Assembly: GCA_023251595.1 (NCBI GenBank)
Contig: JAHEYM010000070.1
Location: forward strand, 1-12,393
Length of the DNA: 12,393 nt
Reading direction: 5' to 3'
From: Bacteroidota bacterium
GTDB taxonomy: Bacteria; Bacteroidota; Bacteroidia; AKYH767-A; JABDAW01
In this document: positions 6,661 to 12,393 of the stretch, piece after piece
Layout of the letters: each line of letters begins with the position of its first letter
Position numbering within the stretch: the first letter of the stretch is position 1
Notes under the pieces: model-generated
The model's input: the letters and a program-made list of their open reading frames with translations, nothing else
What the model was told of the DNA's origin: nothing
The model's database searches: none
Made by a program: the position numbers and the translations under genes

Positions 6661-8208
6661 ATGAAAAAAACACTACTAATAATCGGATTCATCATTTCAA
6701 TCGCCGGACTCCGCGCACAGAATCATGATTTTCTGAATATCAATAATATAAAAGCACAAATTAATTCGGCAGGAGATTTATTTACCGATCTGCCAACTTA
6801 TACCGGACAATTTGAAGTGCCAATTGGTTCCGGTAAAACAACTTTCTATACTGCCAATTTATGGATCGGTGGTTTCGACACAGCCGGATATCTTCATCAG
6901 GCAGCACAAACATACAGACAGACAGGAACTGATTATTGGCAAGGACCGATGATGGATTCCGGTAATTATTCCTCTGCTCAGGATTCGATCTGGAATAAAG
7001 TCTGGAAAGTAAATAAAACCACTATTGACAGTTTTCGTCTCGGTTTATTTGGGACACCTCCCGCCTCAATCGCCAATTGGCCCGGAAATGGAAATATTTC
7101 TTTGGGTCAGGCAGCACAACTCGCGCCCTATGCCGATTTGAATTGGAATAATATATATGAACCGAATCTTGGAGATTATCCATTGATTCCGGGTGATCAG
7201 TGTATATATTTTATATTTAATGACGATAGAGGAATTCATAGTGAGACGGGCGGAAGAAAATTAAAAGCGGAAATTCATGCAATGGCGTATGCTTTTAATT
7301 GTCCCGATTCTGCTTTATGGAACACCGTTTTTCTTCATTATGATATCATCAACCGTTCACAAAATATATATAATAATACAAAAGCAGGATTGTGGGCAGA
7401 TATGGATCTTGGTTATTATAGTGATGATTTTACAGGCTGCGATACGCTGTTGAATTGTTATTACGATTACAATGGCGATACCCTGGATAATTTACCAAGC
7501 GGATACGGCTCACATCCCCCTGCTCAGGGAATTGCTTCTTTAACACATCCGATGACGAATTACATGCCTTATAATAATGATATTTCGACACACGGAAATC
7601 CGACAGAAGATTTTGATTATTATGGTTATCTTATTTCGGAATGGAAAGACAGTACACACCTCGCAAGCGGCAATTACGCGTACGCAGGCGATCCGATTAC
7701 AAGCATCGGACCGAGTGAGGCTGCATCGGGAAATCCGCCGGGCGACCGTAGAGAAGTCGGGACATTTGTTAACTCAACATTTAATGCAGGTGATACAATT
7801 AAATTAGATTTAGCGGCAGTTTTTGGCAGAGATTATGTGGGGACAAATCTTACAAGCATAAACGTGATGAAACAGAGAATTCAATCTGTTCAAAATGATT
7901 TCGCTACGAACACTACTCCTTGCGGAACGAAATTCGGTCCGCTGAGTGTGTCCTCGGTTTCATCACCAAAACCTTTATTCACACTTTATCCGAATCCCGC
8001 TCACAATGACATATATATATCTGCCAATTCCTCCACCAAAAACTTTTCTTATTCGATATATAATGTTTTGGGTGAAGTGATTCTTTCAGGTGAAAATGTT
8101 TCATCCAATTTATTTGGAATAGATATTTCCCGGTTACAGAGCGGGATCTATATTCTGGAGATGAGGGCGGGAAAAGAGTTGCAATCTCATAAATTTATAA
8201 AAGATTAA
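6661..8208 (+). CDS. T9SS type A sorting domain-containing secreted protein (Bacteroidota conserved family)
   Basis: A 515-residue exported protein of unknown function. MKKTLLIIGFIISIAGLRAQ is a standard signal peptide with cleavage probably after the AQ. The N-terminal block, residues about 24-100, with NNIKAQINSAGDLF, FEVPIGSGKTTFYTANLWIGG and a DYWQGPM motif, matches a group of large Bacteroidota surface proteins I recall as uncharacterised. Acidic, aromatic-rich stretches (such as DMDLGYYSDDFTGCD, 247-261) could bind metal, but no catalytic signature is visible. The T9SS type A sorting domain starts at YPNPAHND (443-450) and ends LQSHKFIKD. No enzyme function can be assigned. The start codon follows directly on the signal peptide, with no strong Shine-Dalgarno. 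The gene stands alone; hairpin element 2 begins shortly after its stop, and a repeat arm forms its leader. Confidence 0.9.
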   Translation: MKKTLLIIGFIISIAGLRAQNHDFLNINNIKAQINSAGDLFTDLPTYTGQFEVPIGSGKTTFYTANLWIGGFDTAGYLHQAAQTYRQTGTDYWQGPMMDSGNYSSAQDSIWNKVWKVNKTTIDSFRLGLFGTPPASIANWPGNGNISLGQAAQLAPYADLNWNNIYEPNLGDYPLIPGDQCIYFIFNDDRGIHSETGGRKLKAEIHAMAYAFNCPDSALWNTVFLHYDIINRSQNIYNNTKAGLWADMDLGYYSDDFTGCDTLLNCYYDYNGDTLDNLPSGYGSHPPAQGIASLTHPMTNYMPYNNDISTHGNPTEDFDYYGYLISEWKDSTHLASGNYAYAGDPITSIGPSEAASGNPPGDRREVGTFVNSTFNAGDTIKLDLAAVFGRDYVGTNLTSINVMKQRIQSVQNDFATNTTPCGTKFGPLSVSSVSSPKPLFTLYPNPAHNDIYISANSSTKNFSYSIYNVLGEVILSGENVSSNLFGIDISRLQSGIYILEMRAGKELQSHKFIKD

Positions 8209-8220
8209 AGATAATTAATG

Positions 8221-8228
8221 AGAAAAAC
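8221..8228. repeat. Left 8-bp target-site duplication of hairpin element 2
   Basis: AGAAAAAC directly precedes GGGTCAGG and is repeated exactly at 8685-8692. It begins 12 bp after the stop codon of the 515-residue T9SS protein gene. Confidence 0.85.
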
Positions 8229-8684
8229 GGGTCAGGTACAAAAGTTGGGGAGCAGTATACGAACATTGAGTTATTTCATTTACTTCTCTTGATTAATCTT
8301 AATGAAACTCTGCCGTCCGGAAACCATTACAGATCCCCTCAAACGCATTCTCATTTACCTGACTCAAAATATAATGCACCGCGTTTGATGGGATGACAAC
8401 CTCGCGTTTATCAGGTTTGGGGGTGGTATGGAGGGGGACGCGCGCTTTACATTATCAATGAACACAGAATAATTTCATGCGCGCGACCCCCTCCATACCC
8501 TTGAAGTGAGGAGCTTGTCATCCTACAGATTGCGTTGCAGAATTTTATTATTCCATAAACTCAATATGCAATCTGTGGGATCTCTAACGAGCTCCGGACG
8601 GCAGACATTTATTAAGCAGACTATGAAAAGAAAAAGGAATGGGGTTATGAATCCAGATCGCTCCCCAACTTTTGAGCCTGACCC
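8229..8684 (-). mobile_element. MITE-like hairpin element, copy 2 (456 bp), inverted relative to copy 1
   Basis: The 25-bp terminal inverted repeats match at 23 of 25 positions: left GGGTCAGG...AAGTTGGGGAGC (8229-8253), right GCTCCCCAACTTTTG...CCTGACCC (8660-8684). Nested pairs are CTGCCGTCCGGA (8310-8321 with 8593-8604, perfect), GGATGACAA (8391-8399 with 8515-8523) and the central stem 8425-8445 with 8479-8499 (20 of 21). All but the central stem share one dyad centre near 8456.5. Its left arm (ATTTCATTTACTTC...TAATCTTAA) matches the reverse complement of the right arm of copy 1, and its right arm (TTCTGCAACGC...GGATGACAAG on the minus strand) matches the left arm of copy 1, so the copies are oppositely oriented. 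No transposase is encoded. The element lies between two converging genes, where the folds could also limit read-through. Confidence 0.88.
8425..8499. repeat. Central stem-loop of hairpin element 2
   Basis: Arms 8425-8445 (GGTATGGAGGGGGACGCGCGC with one change in the partner) and 8479-8499 pair at 20 of 21 positions around a 33-base loop. Compared with copy 1, two base pairs have changed on both sides, which keeps pairing. The single mismatch is A8438 with A8486. Confidence 0.85.
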
Positions 8685-8692
8685 AGAAAAAC
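8685..8692. repeat. Right 8-bp target-site duplication of hairpin element 2
   Basis: AGAAAAAC, an exact copy of 8221-8228, directly follows the CCTGACCC terminus. Confidence 0.85.
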
Positions 8693-8703
8693 CGCCCTCA
8701 AAG

Positions 8704-8766
8704 CCGCAAAGGCGCAAAGACATTATGACCAAGCATATCTTTCTTTGCGTCTTCGCGACTTTGCGG
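8704..8766. repeat. GCAAAG-type dispersed repeat with inverted arms
   Basis: CCGCAAAGGCGCAAAGA (8704-8720) is inverse to TCTTTGCGTCTTCGCGACTT plus TGCGG (8742-8766), allowing a hairpin with a bulge. This resembles the 'CGCAAAGGCGCAAAG' repeats recalled from many environmental genomes. A second relic, CTTTGTGGAACTTTGTCTCC (8821-8840), follows. The interval between element 2 and the next terminator contains no convincing gene; the small frames there cross these repeats. Confidence 0.6.
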
Positions 8767-8857
8767 GGGAAATAAATTTTCCTCTTTAAAGCTGTCTTCG
8801 GACAATTTGAGTAATGCTCTCTTTGTGGAACTTTGTCTCCTAGAGACTTCGTGGCAA

Positions 8858-8890
8858 TAAAAAACCCGGATAAATCTGCATTTACCCGGG
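8858..8890 (-). terminator. Rho-independent terminator of the 8915-10006 gene
   Basis: Read on the minus strand, CCCGG and ATTTA arms close on a 4-base loop and are followed by TTTTTTA. The pairs are 8865-8869 with 8886-8890 and 8871-8875 with 8880-8884, with one internal mismatch. The T-run corresponds to 8864-8859 on the plus strand. It starts 25 bp after the stop codon of the minus-strand T9SS cargo gene. Confidence 0.85.
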
Positions 8891-8914
8891 CATTTATATA
8901 AAATATTATTCTCG

Positions 8915-10006
8915 TTATTCCTTCACAAATTTCTTTGCAGAAACATTTCCATCCGCATCTGAAATATTAATAAAATATATTCCGGGGGTTAATGTTTTCA
9001 CATCTAGTAGAGACGTTACATGTAACGTCTCTACAGCGATCTGTTTTTCACTAACCGATTCGCCAAGAATATTTGTAACACGAATATCAATATTTCCTGA
9101 TTTTCTTGTTTCGAAATTAAAATGAAGAACATTTGAAACCGGATTAGGATATATATTCAGATTTGCTGATTCATTCATAGCTGCTATTCCGGAAGGAGCA
9201 ATCTTGGAGTAAGATCCACTCGACACATTATTAAATGTTGAATCCATATTTACTTCAGCCATTGAATAACCATAATAATTTGCGTACCAGGTATATTTCA
9301 ATGATGAATCACTTACTACCTGCAACGGTGTCCACATCGGAGGGGCGACTAAATGTCCAAAGATGCTGTCTGTTTCATGATTCAATTGTCTTTGTCTCAA
9401 AGTATTTGGATAAGTTCCCATTGGTGTTGAAAGCGAGCCCCAGCCGTCATAAGTGATATCATAATGTGTTGTGATCGAAATTCTAACGGAATCGAAAGAA
9501 AGGGGTGTGATTGTGAGAAGTGTGTCGAACTGAATTGATGTATGTGATGTACCCGTATCATGCTGCAAATAATTACAAGGAAAAGTAATTGGAATTGTCG
9601 GTGGTGTCAAATGTGCCGCGAGTGAAGTAGAGGTAAATACACCGGCAGGAATTCCCTCGCCAATAATCTGAACATTTGCCGGACCTATGATAAAATAATC
9701 ATACGTTCCGGGAGCGGAAGTCATGACTCTTGCACGATTTGCAGATGGAAAATCAACCGCAAACGGGGTAGATGCCGGATTTACATACGTAACAGTGTCG
9801 AGCACATCCGCATGTAGACTGTCGAGATGATATGTCTGTGCAGTGCCTGCGCTTCCCGCGGAAACATTGCTCGTGAGCGTATCATTTGCAATGGCAGCGG
9901 TGAAACCGACAGCGCCGAAATCAGCCGACGTAACCGTAATCTGAGCCATTACCGGAGCCATTCCGAGACACAATAGAATAAATGTAGAGTAGAGAGTTTT
10001 TTTCAT
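8915..10006 (-). CDS. T9SS type A sorting domain-containing secreted protein
   Basis: A 363-residue exported protein of unknown function. The ATG at 10004-10006 is chosen because it begins a typical signal peptide (MKKTLYSTFILLCLGM, then APVMAQ). The frame continues upstream to 10054, but that would add a poor N-terminal extension and cover the promoter-like site. The middle (about 25-270) is rich in Thr, Ser and beta-type alternation with no motif I recognise. The sorting domain begins at YPNPVSNVLHF (286-296) and ends SAKKFVKE, so the protein is expected to leave the cell by T9SS. Residues 325-334 (VETLHVTSLL) are encoded by a perfect 28-bp palindrome lying inside the sorting domain. The frame is kept, and the spacing from GES to GIYF is only about two residues longer than in the 6661 gene product. 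Transcription appears to be from its own promoter and to stop at the hairpin just downstream. Confidence 0.88.
   Translation of the reverse strand: MKKTLYSTFILLCLGMAPVMAQITVTSADFGAVGFTAAIANDTLTSNVSAGSAGTAQTYHLDSLHADVLDTVTYVNPASTPFAVDFPSANRARVMTSAPGTYDYFIIGPANVQIIGEGIPAGVFTSTSLAAHLTPPTIPITFPCNYLQHDTGTSHTSIQFDTLLTITPLSFDSVRISITTHYDITYDGWGSLSTPMGTYPNTLRQRQLNHETDSIFGHLVAPPMWTPLQVVSDSSLKYTWYANYYGYSMAEVNMDSTFNNVSSGSYSKIAPSGIAAMNESANLNIYPNPVSNVLHFNFETRKSGNIDIRVTNILGESVSEKQIAVETLHVTSLLDVKTLTPGIYFINISDADGNVSAKKFVKE
9007..9034. repeat. Perfect 28-bp palindrome inside a coding sequence
   Basis: GTAGAGACGTTACA is followed directly by its reverse complement, with no loop. It lies in frame within the sorting domain of the 8915-10006 gene. 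GTAGAGACG...CGTCTCTAC palindromes occur as dispersed intergenic repeats in Bacteroidota and cyanobacteria (general recollection), so this looks like one that landed in, or evolved within, a gene. Confidence 0.9.
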
Positions 10007-10028
10007 GTTTAGAAGTTTTTTGTTTAGA

Positions 10029-10036
10029 CAAAAGTA
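10029..10036 (-). promoter_or_regulatory. Bacteroidota-type -7 promoter element for the 8915-10006 gene
   Basis: On the minus strand the sequence reads TACTTTTG, a full match to TAnnTTTG, the -7 element used by the Bacteroidota primary sigma factor. It sits 22 bp before the chosen ATG, giving a short leader. A TTTTG lies 15 bp further upstream (10052-10056), closer than the usual -33 spacing, so the -33 box is uncertain. Confidence 0.45.
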
Positions 10037-10261
10037 TAAAATCCCGAGCATCAAAAGAAATACTTTTCGTGAGCGTATTTTTTTGAATTACAATGGCTGA
10101 TTAACGTAGTTGTTCGAAGGAATTATTACAACGCCTTACCTTTGAGTATCCGCGTAATACCGATACGGTATCTGTAATAGTTAGAAGCGCTTTGGACTAA
10201 ATCGATCCGACAATTGGTATAACCCGCATTCCTCTTTTATGGTTAAAATTTTTTCTCCCCA

Positions 10262-10295
10262 TTTGATTAAATCAACAGAACATTATGTACCTTTA
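10262..10295 (+). promoter_or_regulatory. Possible promoter of the lipoprotein gene
   Basis: TTTG (10262-10265) and TACCTTTA (10288-10295) are separated by 22 bp and resemble the Bacteroidota -33/-7 pair, with one mismatch in the -7 element. The predicted transcript would have a leader of about 50 nt containing the AAGGA/TCCTT hairpin. This is based on pattern only. Confidence 0.3.
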
Positions 10296-10351
10296 ATGCA
10301 GTCATCGGTAAGGAGGTTCCTTGCTTAACTAAACAATTAAACTGTTACAAA

Positions 10352-10843
10352 ATGAAAAAACTATTATCCTTGTGTATTATCTCTTCTTTGTTGTTTCAAA
10401 GCTGCGCAACAATCATGGGAGGAACTAAAAAAAGTCTAATCCTTGTTGATTTACCAAAAGGATTAATGGTATCTTGCAAGAATGAGCCATTGAAAATAAC
10501 AGAACAAACCTACGATTCAGAAAAATCAGGAAATATTGTAACGCTTTATAAGTATCCCGGATTAAGACTTAAAATGGAAAAGGAATTAGTAATTGAATTG
10601 AAATCAGGGGATAAAACAGCAGTGGTTCCTGTACCAAACCACATTAAAACAACTGATGTTGTTATTGCGGTAATTGCTGATTTGTTTTTTACGGTTGGTA
10701 TAGGATTAGTGATTGATATCAGTGATGGAGCATTAAAAACTCCTTATAAAAAGATGATTGATGTCCCTGCCGTGCTTAATAAAGAAGAACCTCGCGATCA
10801 AAAAGCTTTAATGAAAGCTTGTTGGGACGCTATGAAGAAATAA
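10352..10843 (+). CDS. Putative lipoprotein of unknown function
   Basis: A 163-residue protein with a lipoprotein signal. MKKLLSLCIISSLLFQSC places the likely lipid-attached cysteine at residue 18. The lipobox LFQSC is acceptable for Bacteroidota. The next residues, ATIMGGTKK, match a recurrent bacterial and phage lipoprotein start of the SCATI-x-GT type. A small beta-rich domain (about 25-105) is followed by a hydrophobic, glycine-containing segment (about 106-127, VVIAVIADLFFTVGIGLVID) before DGALKTPYKK, as often seen in this lipoprotein type, where it may be a membrane or hairpin segment. The C-terminus (EPRDQKALMKACWDAMKK) is probably helical. It probably sits in the inner or outer membrane facing the periplasm. 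No enzyme motif is present. It appears to be a single-gene unit with no terminator visible downstream. Confidence 0.85.
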   Translation: MKKLLSLCIISSLLFQSCATIMGGTKKSLILVDLPKGLMVSCKNEPLKITEQTYDSEKSGNIVTLYKYPGLRLKMEKELVIELKSGDKTAVVPVPNHIKTTDVVIAVIADLFFTVGIGLVIDISDGALKTPYKKMIDVPAVLNKEEPRDQKALMKACWDAMKK

Positions 10844-10949
10844 TTCAGATTAAGTTCCCTTTGTTGCTTATTCTTTGCTAATTCCTTACAGTCAACCTAT
10901 GATAAATGTACTCAGAGGGTTATTGAGTTGTATTTTATTTCAGGGATGA

Positions 10950-11453
10950 GTTTATCTGACAGGAAGCAGGATTAAAGCCCATCTTATCAGCGAAACTCCC
11001 GATACAGAAAACTTGACCGCTCCAGCCAAGATAGATCCGTGGAACAATCAAACCCCCGACAGCAGGAAGGACAGTATAGACGTAAATCCTCGTATATGCA
11101 CTATGCGAATTTCCAATCCTGCATATCTGATTCAGCAAGTGTTAGACGGATATAAAACTAATAGTACCAGCATTTTTCCTGCAAGATATAATTTGGGGAA
11201 ATTGGCAGGCTATTGCGCAGCTATTGCTTCAGATTTAATTGCTCTGGCCTCCTATATTTTTCAACTCTGGAAAATATGTCAGATTACTACTATTCTGCAT
11301 ATTTTTGGGCATGAAGCATATAGTGGATATTTCCATTGGGTCCAAAACCATGTATATGAAAAATCATACCGGCTATATTTCAGGATACCTTCACCTAAGA
11401 AAAACCTAGATGAAAAAAAATATTGCTGTAGAACAGGTTTCTATCATGCTTGA
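10950..11453 (+). pseudogene. Unrecognised reading frame, probably a 5'-truncated gene remnant
   Basis: The frame is open from 10950 (just after a TGA at 10947) to a TGA at 11451-11453, encoding about 167 residues that begin VYLTGSRIKAHLISETPDTE. Codon choice and composition look protein-like, and the early part reads naturally before any possible start. The first candidates are a TTG at 11013 and an ATG at 11103, which suggests the original start has been lost. I recognise no domain; a hydrophobic stretch occurs around ASDLIALASYIFQLW. Another plus-strand frame also looks partly coding near 11306-11409 (MKHIVDISIGSKTMYMKN...), just before the protease remnant, so the region may have several frameshifts. 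It could be a genuine hypothetical gene or noise. Confidence 0.35.
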
Positions 11454-12126
11454 CGCTACCCTTACAAAAGATGAACGCTACGATACATATTCGGATTATA
11501 AGAAGAAAGAACACAAAATCCCAGGAATATTTCGAGATTGGATACATTGAGAATTATGAAATCTGAAAAAGATTCTTCCGTACCTGATGCTGCAAAATCT
11601 TTTGCTACGCTTAAGACAAAAGAAGGGCATGGAAGCGGATGTTTAATTTCAAAAGACGGACTCATACTTACAAACTATCACGTGGTAGGAGATTCTCCTT
11701 CCTGGGCACCGTTGCTATTTGAAGATGGAGCCAAAGATTCAGGAATTGTTGTGCGGGTATATCCTGAATATGACCTGGCTCTGATAAAGATTAATACTCC
11801 TAAGCTGAAGCCATTAAAATAAATAATTCAAAAAATATCGAAATTGGGAGCGATGTATTTGCCCTTGGAACTCCCGAAGATATTGAACTTGATCAAACCA
11901 TAACAAAAGGAATAATATCCGGCAAAAGAAAAGCCGAAGAAAAAATATATATACATAGGATGTGAGTATCAATCCTGGCAGCAGTGACGGTGCTTTGGTC
12001 ATAAAAGACGGCGCAATGATAGGAATTATTAATTCAAAGTTAGTTGGCAAAGGAGTCGAAGGGATCGGCTTTGCGATCCCTGCTTATTATATTGAAAATA
12101 CTTTGAAAATAAAGTTCGAAGAATAA
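11410..12126 (+). pseudogene. Frameshifted HtrA/Deg-like (S1C) serine protease
   Basis: A trypsin-like protease is split over three frames. An ATG at 11410 starts a 46-residue frame that stops at 11548-11550. The protease domain then appears in another frame (about 11553-11822) with GHGSGCLISKDGLILTNYHV; the catalytic His codon is 11679-11681 and the Asp codon 11772-11774 (YDLALIKI). A frameshift near 11805-11820 moves it to IEIGSDVFALGTPED...ITKGIISGKRK, ending at a TGA (11963-11965). A second shift near 11953-11959 gives SINPGSSDGALV...GIGFAIP and the final TAA (12124-12126). The catalytic Ser codon is 11983-11985, in PGSSDG rather than the usual PGNSGG. No PDZ domain follows, so the ancestor was protease-only. 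Domain order and motif spacing match DegP/DegQ-type catalytic domains. Frame breaks could be sequencing errors, but there are at least two plus an uncertain N-terminal one. Confidence 0.8.
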
Positions 12127-12174
12127 TTCTGTAAATAAATTATATATAGCATTTCACGGCCAATTTTAAGAATA

Positions 12175-12393
12175 TTAAAAACTCACCAACACATCATATT
12201 GATAAGTCACAGACTTCTTTTCTCTTGCTGATAATGGTATTTCCCAGGTCACCTGAGTCGATGGATTCAAACCCGAATATCTTCCGGATTTTTTAATCTT
12301 GCCACCCTCGTCTGCTGCAGTAACTTCGGCTGTGAGGAATTTTTTGATATTTACCAATGCTTGCTTATCCTGAATATTTTCCATGGTTATCGT
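12175..12393 (-). CDS. C-terminal end of an unidentified protein (5' end outside the window)
   Basis: The frame is open from the right window edge to the TAA at 12175-12177. An internal ATG at 12384 is present, but the codons before it (Thr-Ile-Thr) fit the same beta-strand pattern, so the gene probably starts beyond the window. About 72 residues are visible, including RYSGLNPSTQVTWEIPLSA and KKSVTYQYDVLVSF. The pattern of a beta-sandwich ending in W-x-(V/I)-P-(L/V)-x-A then a V-T-Y-x-Y strand weakly resembles the C-terminus of DUF4139 (mucoidy inhibitor MuiA-like) proteins. This is a tentative comparison from memory. It converges with the frameshifted protease, separated by 48 bp with no clear terminator. 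Confidence 0.6.
   Translation of the reverse strand, partial: TITMENIQDKQALVNIKKFLTAEVTAADEGGKIKKSGRYSGLNPSTQVTWEIPLSAREKKSVTYQYDVLVSF

Larger units (their letters stand above)
10007..10351. other. Divergent intergenic region
   Basis: This 345-bp gap separates the minus-strand T9SS cargo gene from the plus-strand lipoprotein gene and should hold promoters for both. Visible structure includes a small palindrome, ATACCG-ATA-CGGTAT (10157-10171), and a short hairpin, AAGGA-GGT-TCCTT (10310-10322). A TACCTTTG at 10137-10144 matches the -7 consensus but lies more than 200 bp from the lipoprotein ATG. No gene or RNA family was recognised. Confidence 0.6.

Noticed and set aside
8506..8775. Frames on both strands across the right part of hairpin element 2 and the GCAAAG repeat
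   Set aside because: They cross the terminal repeat, the target duplication and an unrelated repeat, so they cannot be one gene. Codon use is not protein-like.
10007..10054. Upstream start for the T9SS cargo gene at 10054
   Set aside because: The extension would cover the TACTTTTG promoter-like site and precede a normal signal peptide starting at 10006.
10310..10317. AAGGAGGT as a ribosome binding site for the lipoprotein gene
   Set aside because: It is more than 30 nt from the ATG, and no frame starts at a suitable distance after it. It is part of a short hairpin instead.

Overview
The window looks like a chromosomal segment from a Bacteroidota bacterium, probably an uncultured or environmental Flavobacteriales- or Sphingobacteriales-like lineage. 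Three predicted secreted proteins end in type IX secretion (T9SS) type A sorting domains with the YPNP motif, the DNA is moderately AT-rich, and possible promoters resemble the Bacteroidota -7 element TAnnTTTG. No rRNA, tRNA, CRISPR array or intact transposase was seen.

Layout. Positions 1-200 hold a modular 20/40-bp tandem repeat cut by the window edge. Positions 245-703 are a 459-bp hairpin-rich element with terminal inverted repeats and a perfect 8-bp target duplication. An 8-bp satellite (773-827) runs into the stop codon of priA. The minus-strand cluster pfkA - M28 peptidase - priA (6075 down to 826) follows, with gaps of 40 and 2 bp. Between pfkA and the next gene is a 585-bp repeat-rich gap with nested inverted repeats. 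A plus-strand T9SS cargo protein (6661-8208) is followed 12 bp later by a second copy of the hairpin element (8229-8684), in the opposite orientation and with its own 8-bp duplication. More decayed repeats and a terminator lie before a minus-strand T9SS cargo protein (8915-10006), whose sorting domain contains a perfect 28-bp palindrome. A divergent lipoprotein gene (10352-10843) comes next, then a degenerate region (about 10950-12126) that includes a frameshifted HtrA/Deg-like serine protease, and finally the 3' end of a minus-strand gene leaving the window.

How the genes fit together. PriA (replication restart) and PfkA (glycolysis) are housekeeping. The M28 peptidase and the two other YPNP proteins are exported and probably surface-attached or released through T9SS. 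No single pathway links them. The most notable content is non-coding: a previously unnamed (to me) MITE-like family with two copies here, both bounded by perfect 8-bp target duplications and both keeping a nested palindromic fold with paired substitutions in the central stem. Several further repeat families occupy the remaining gaps, and one enters a coding sequence.
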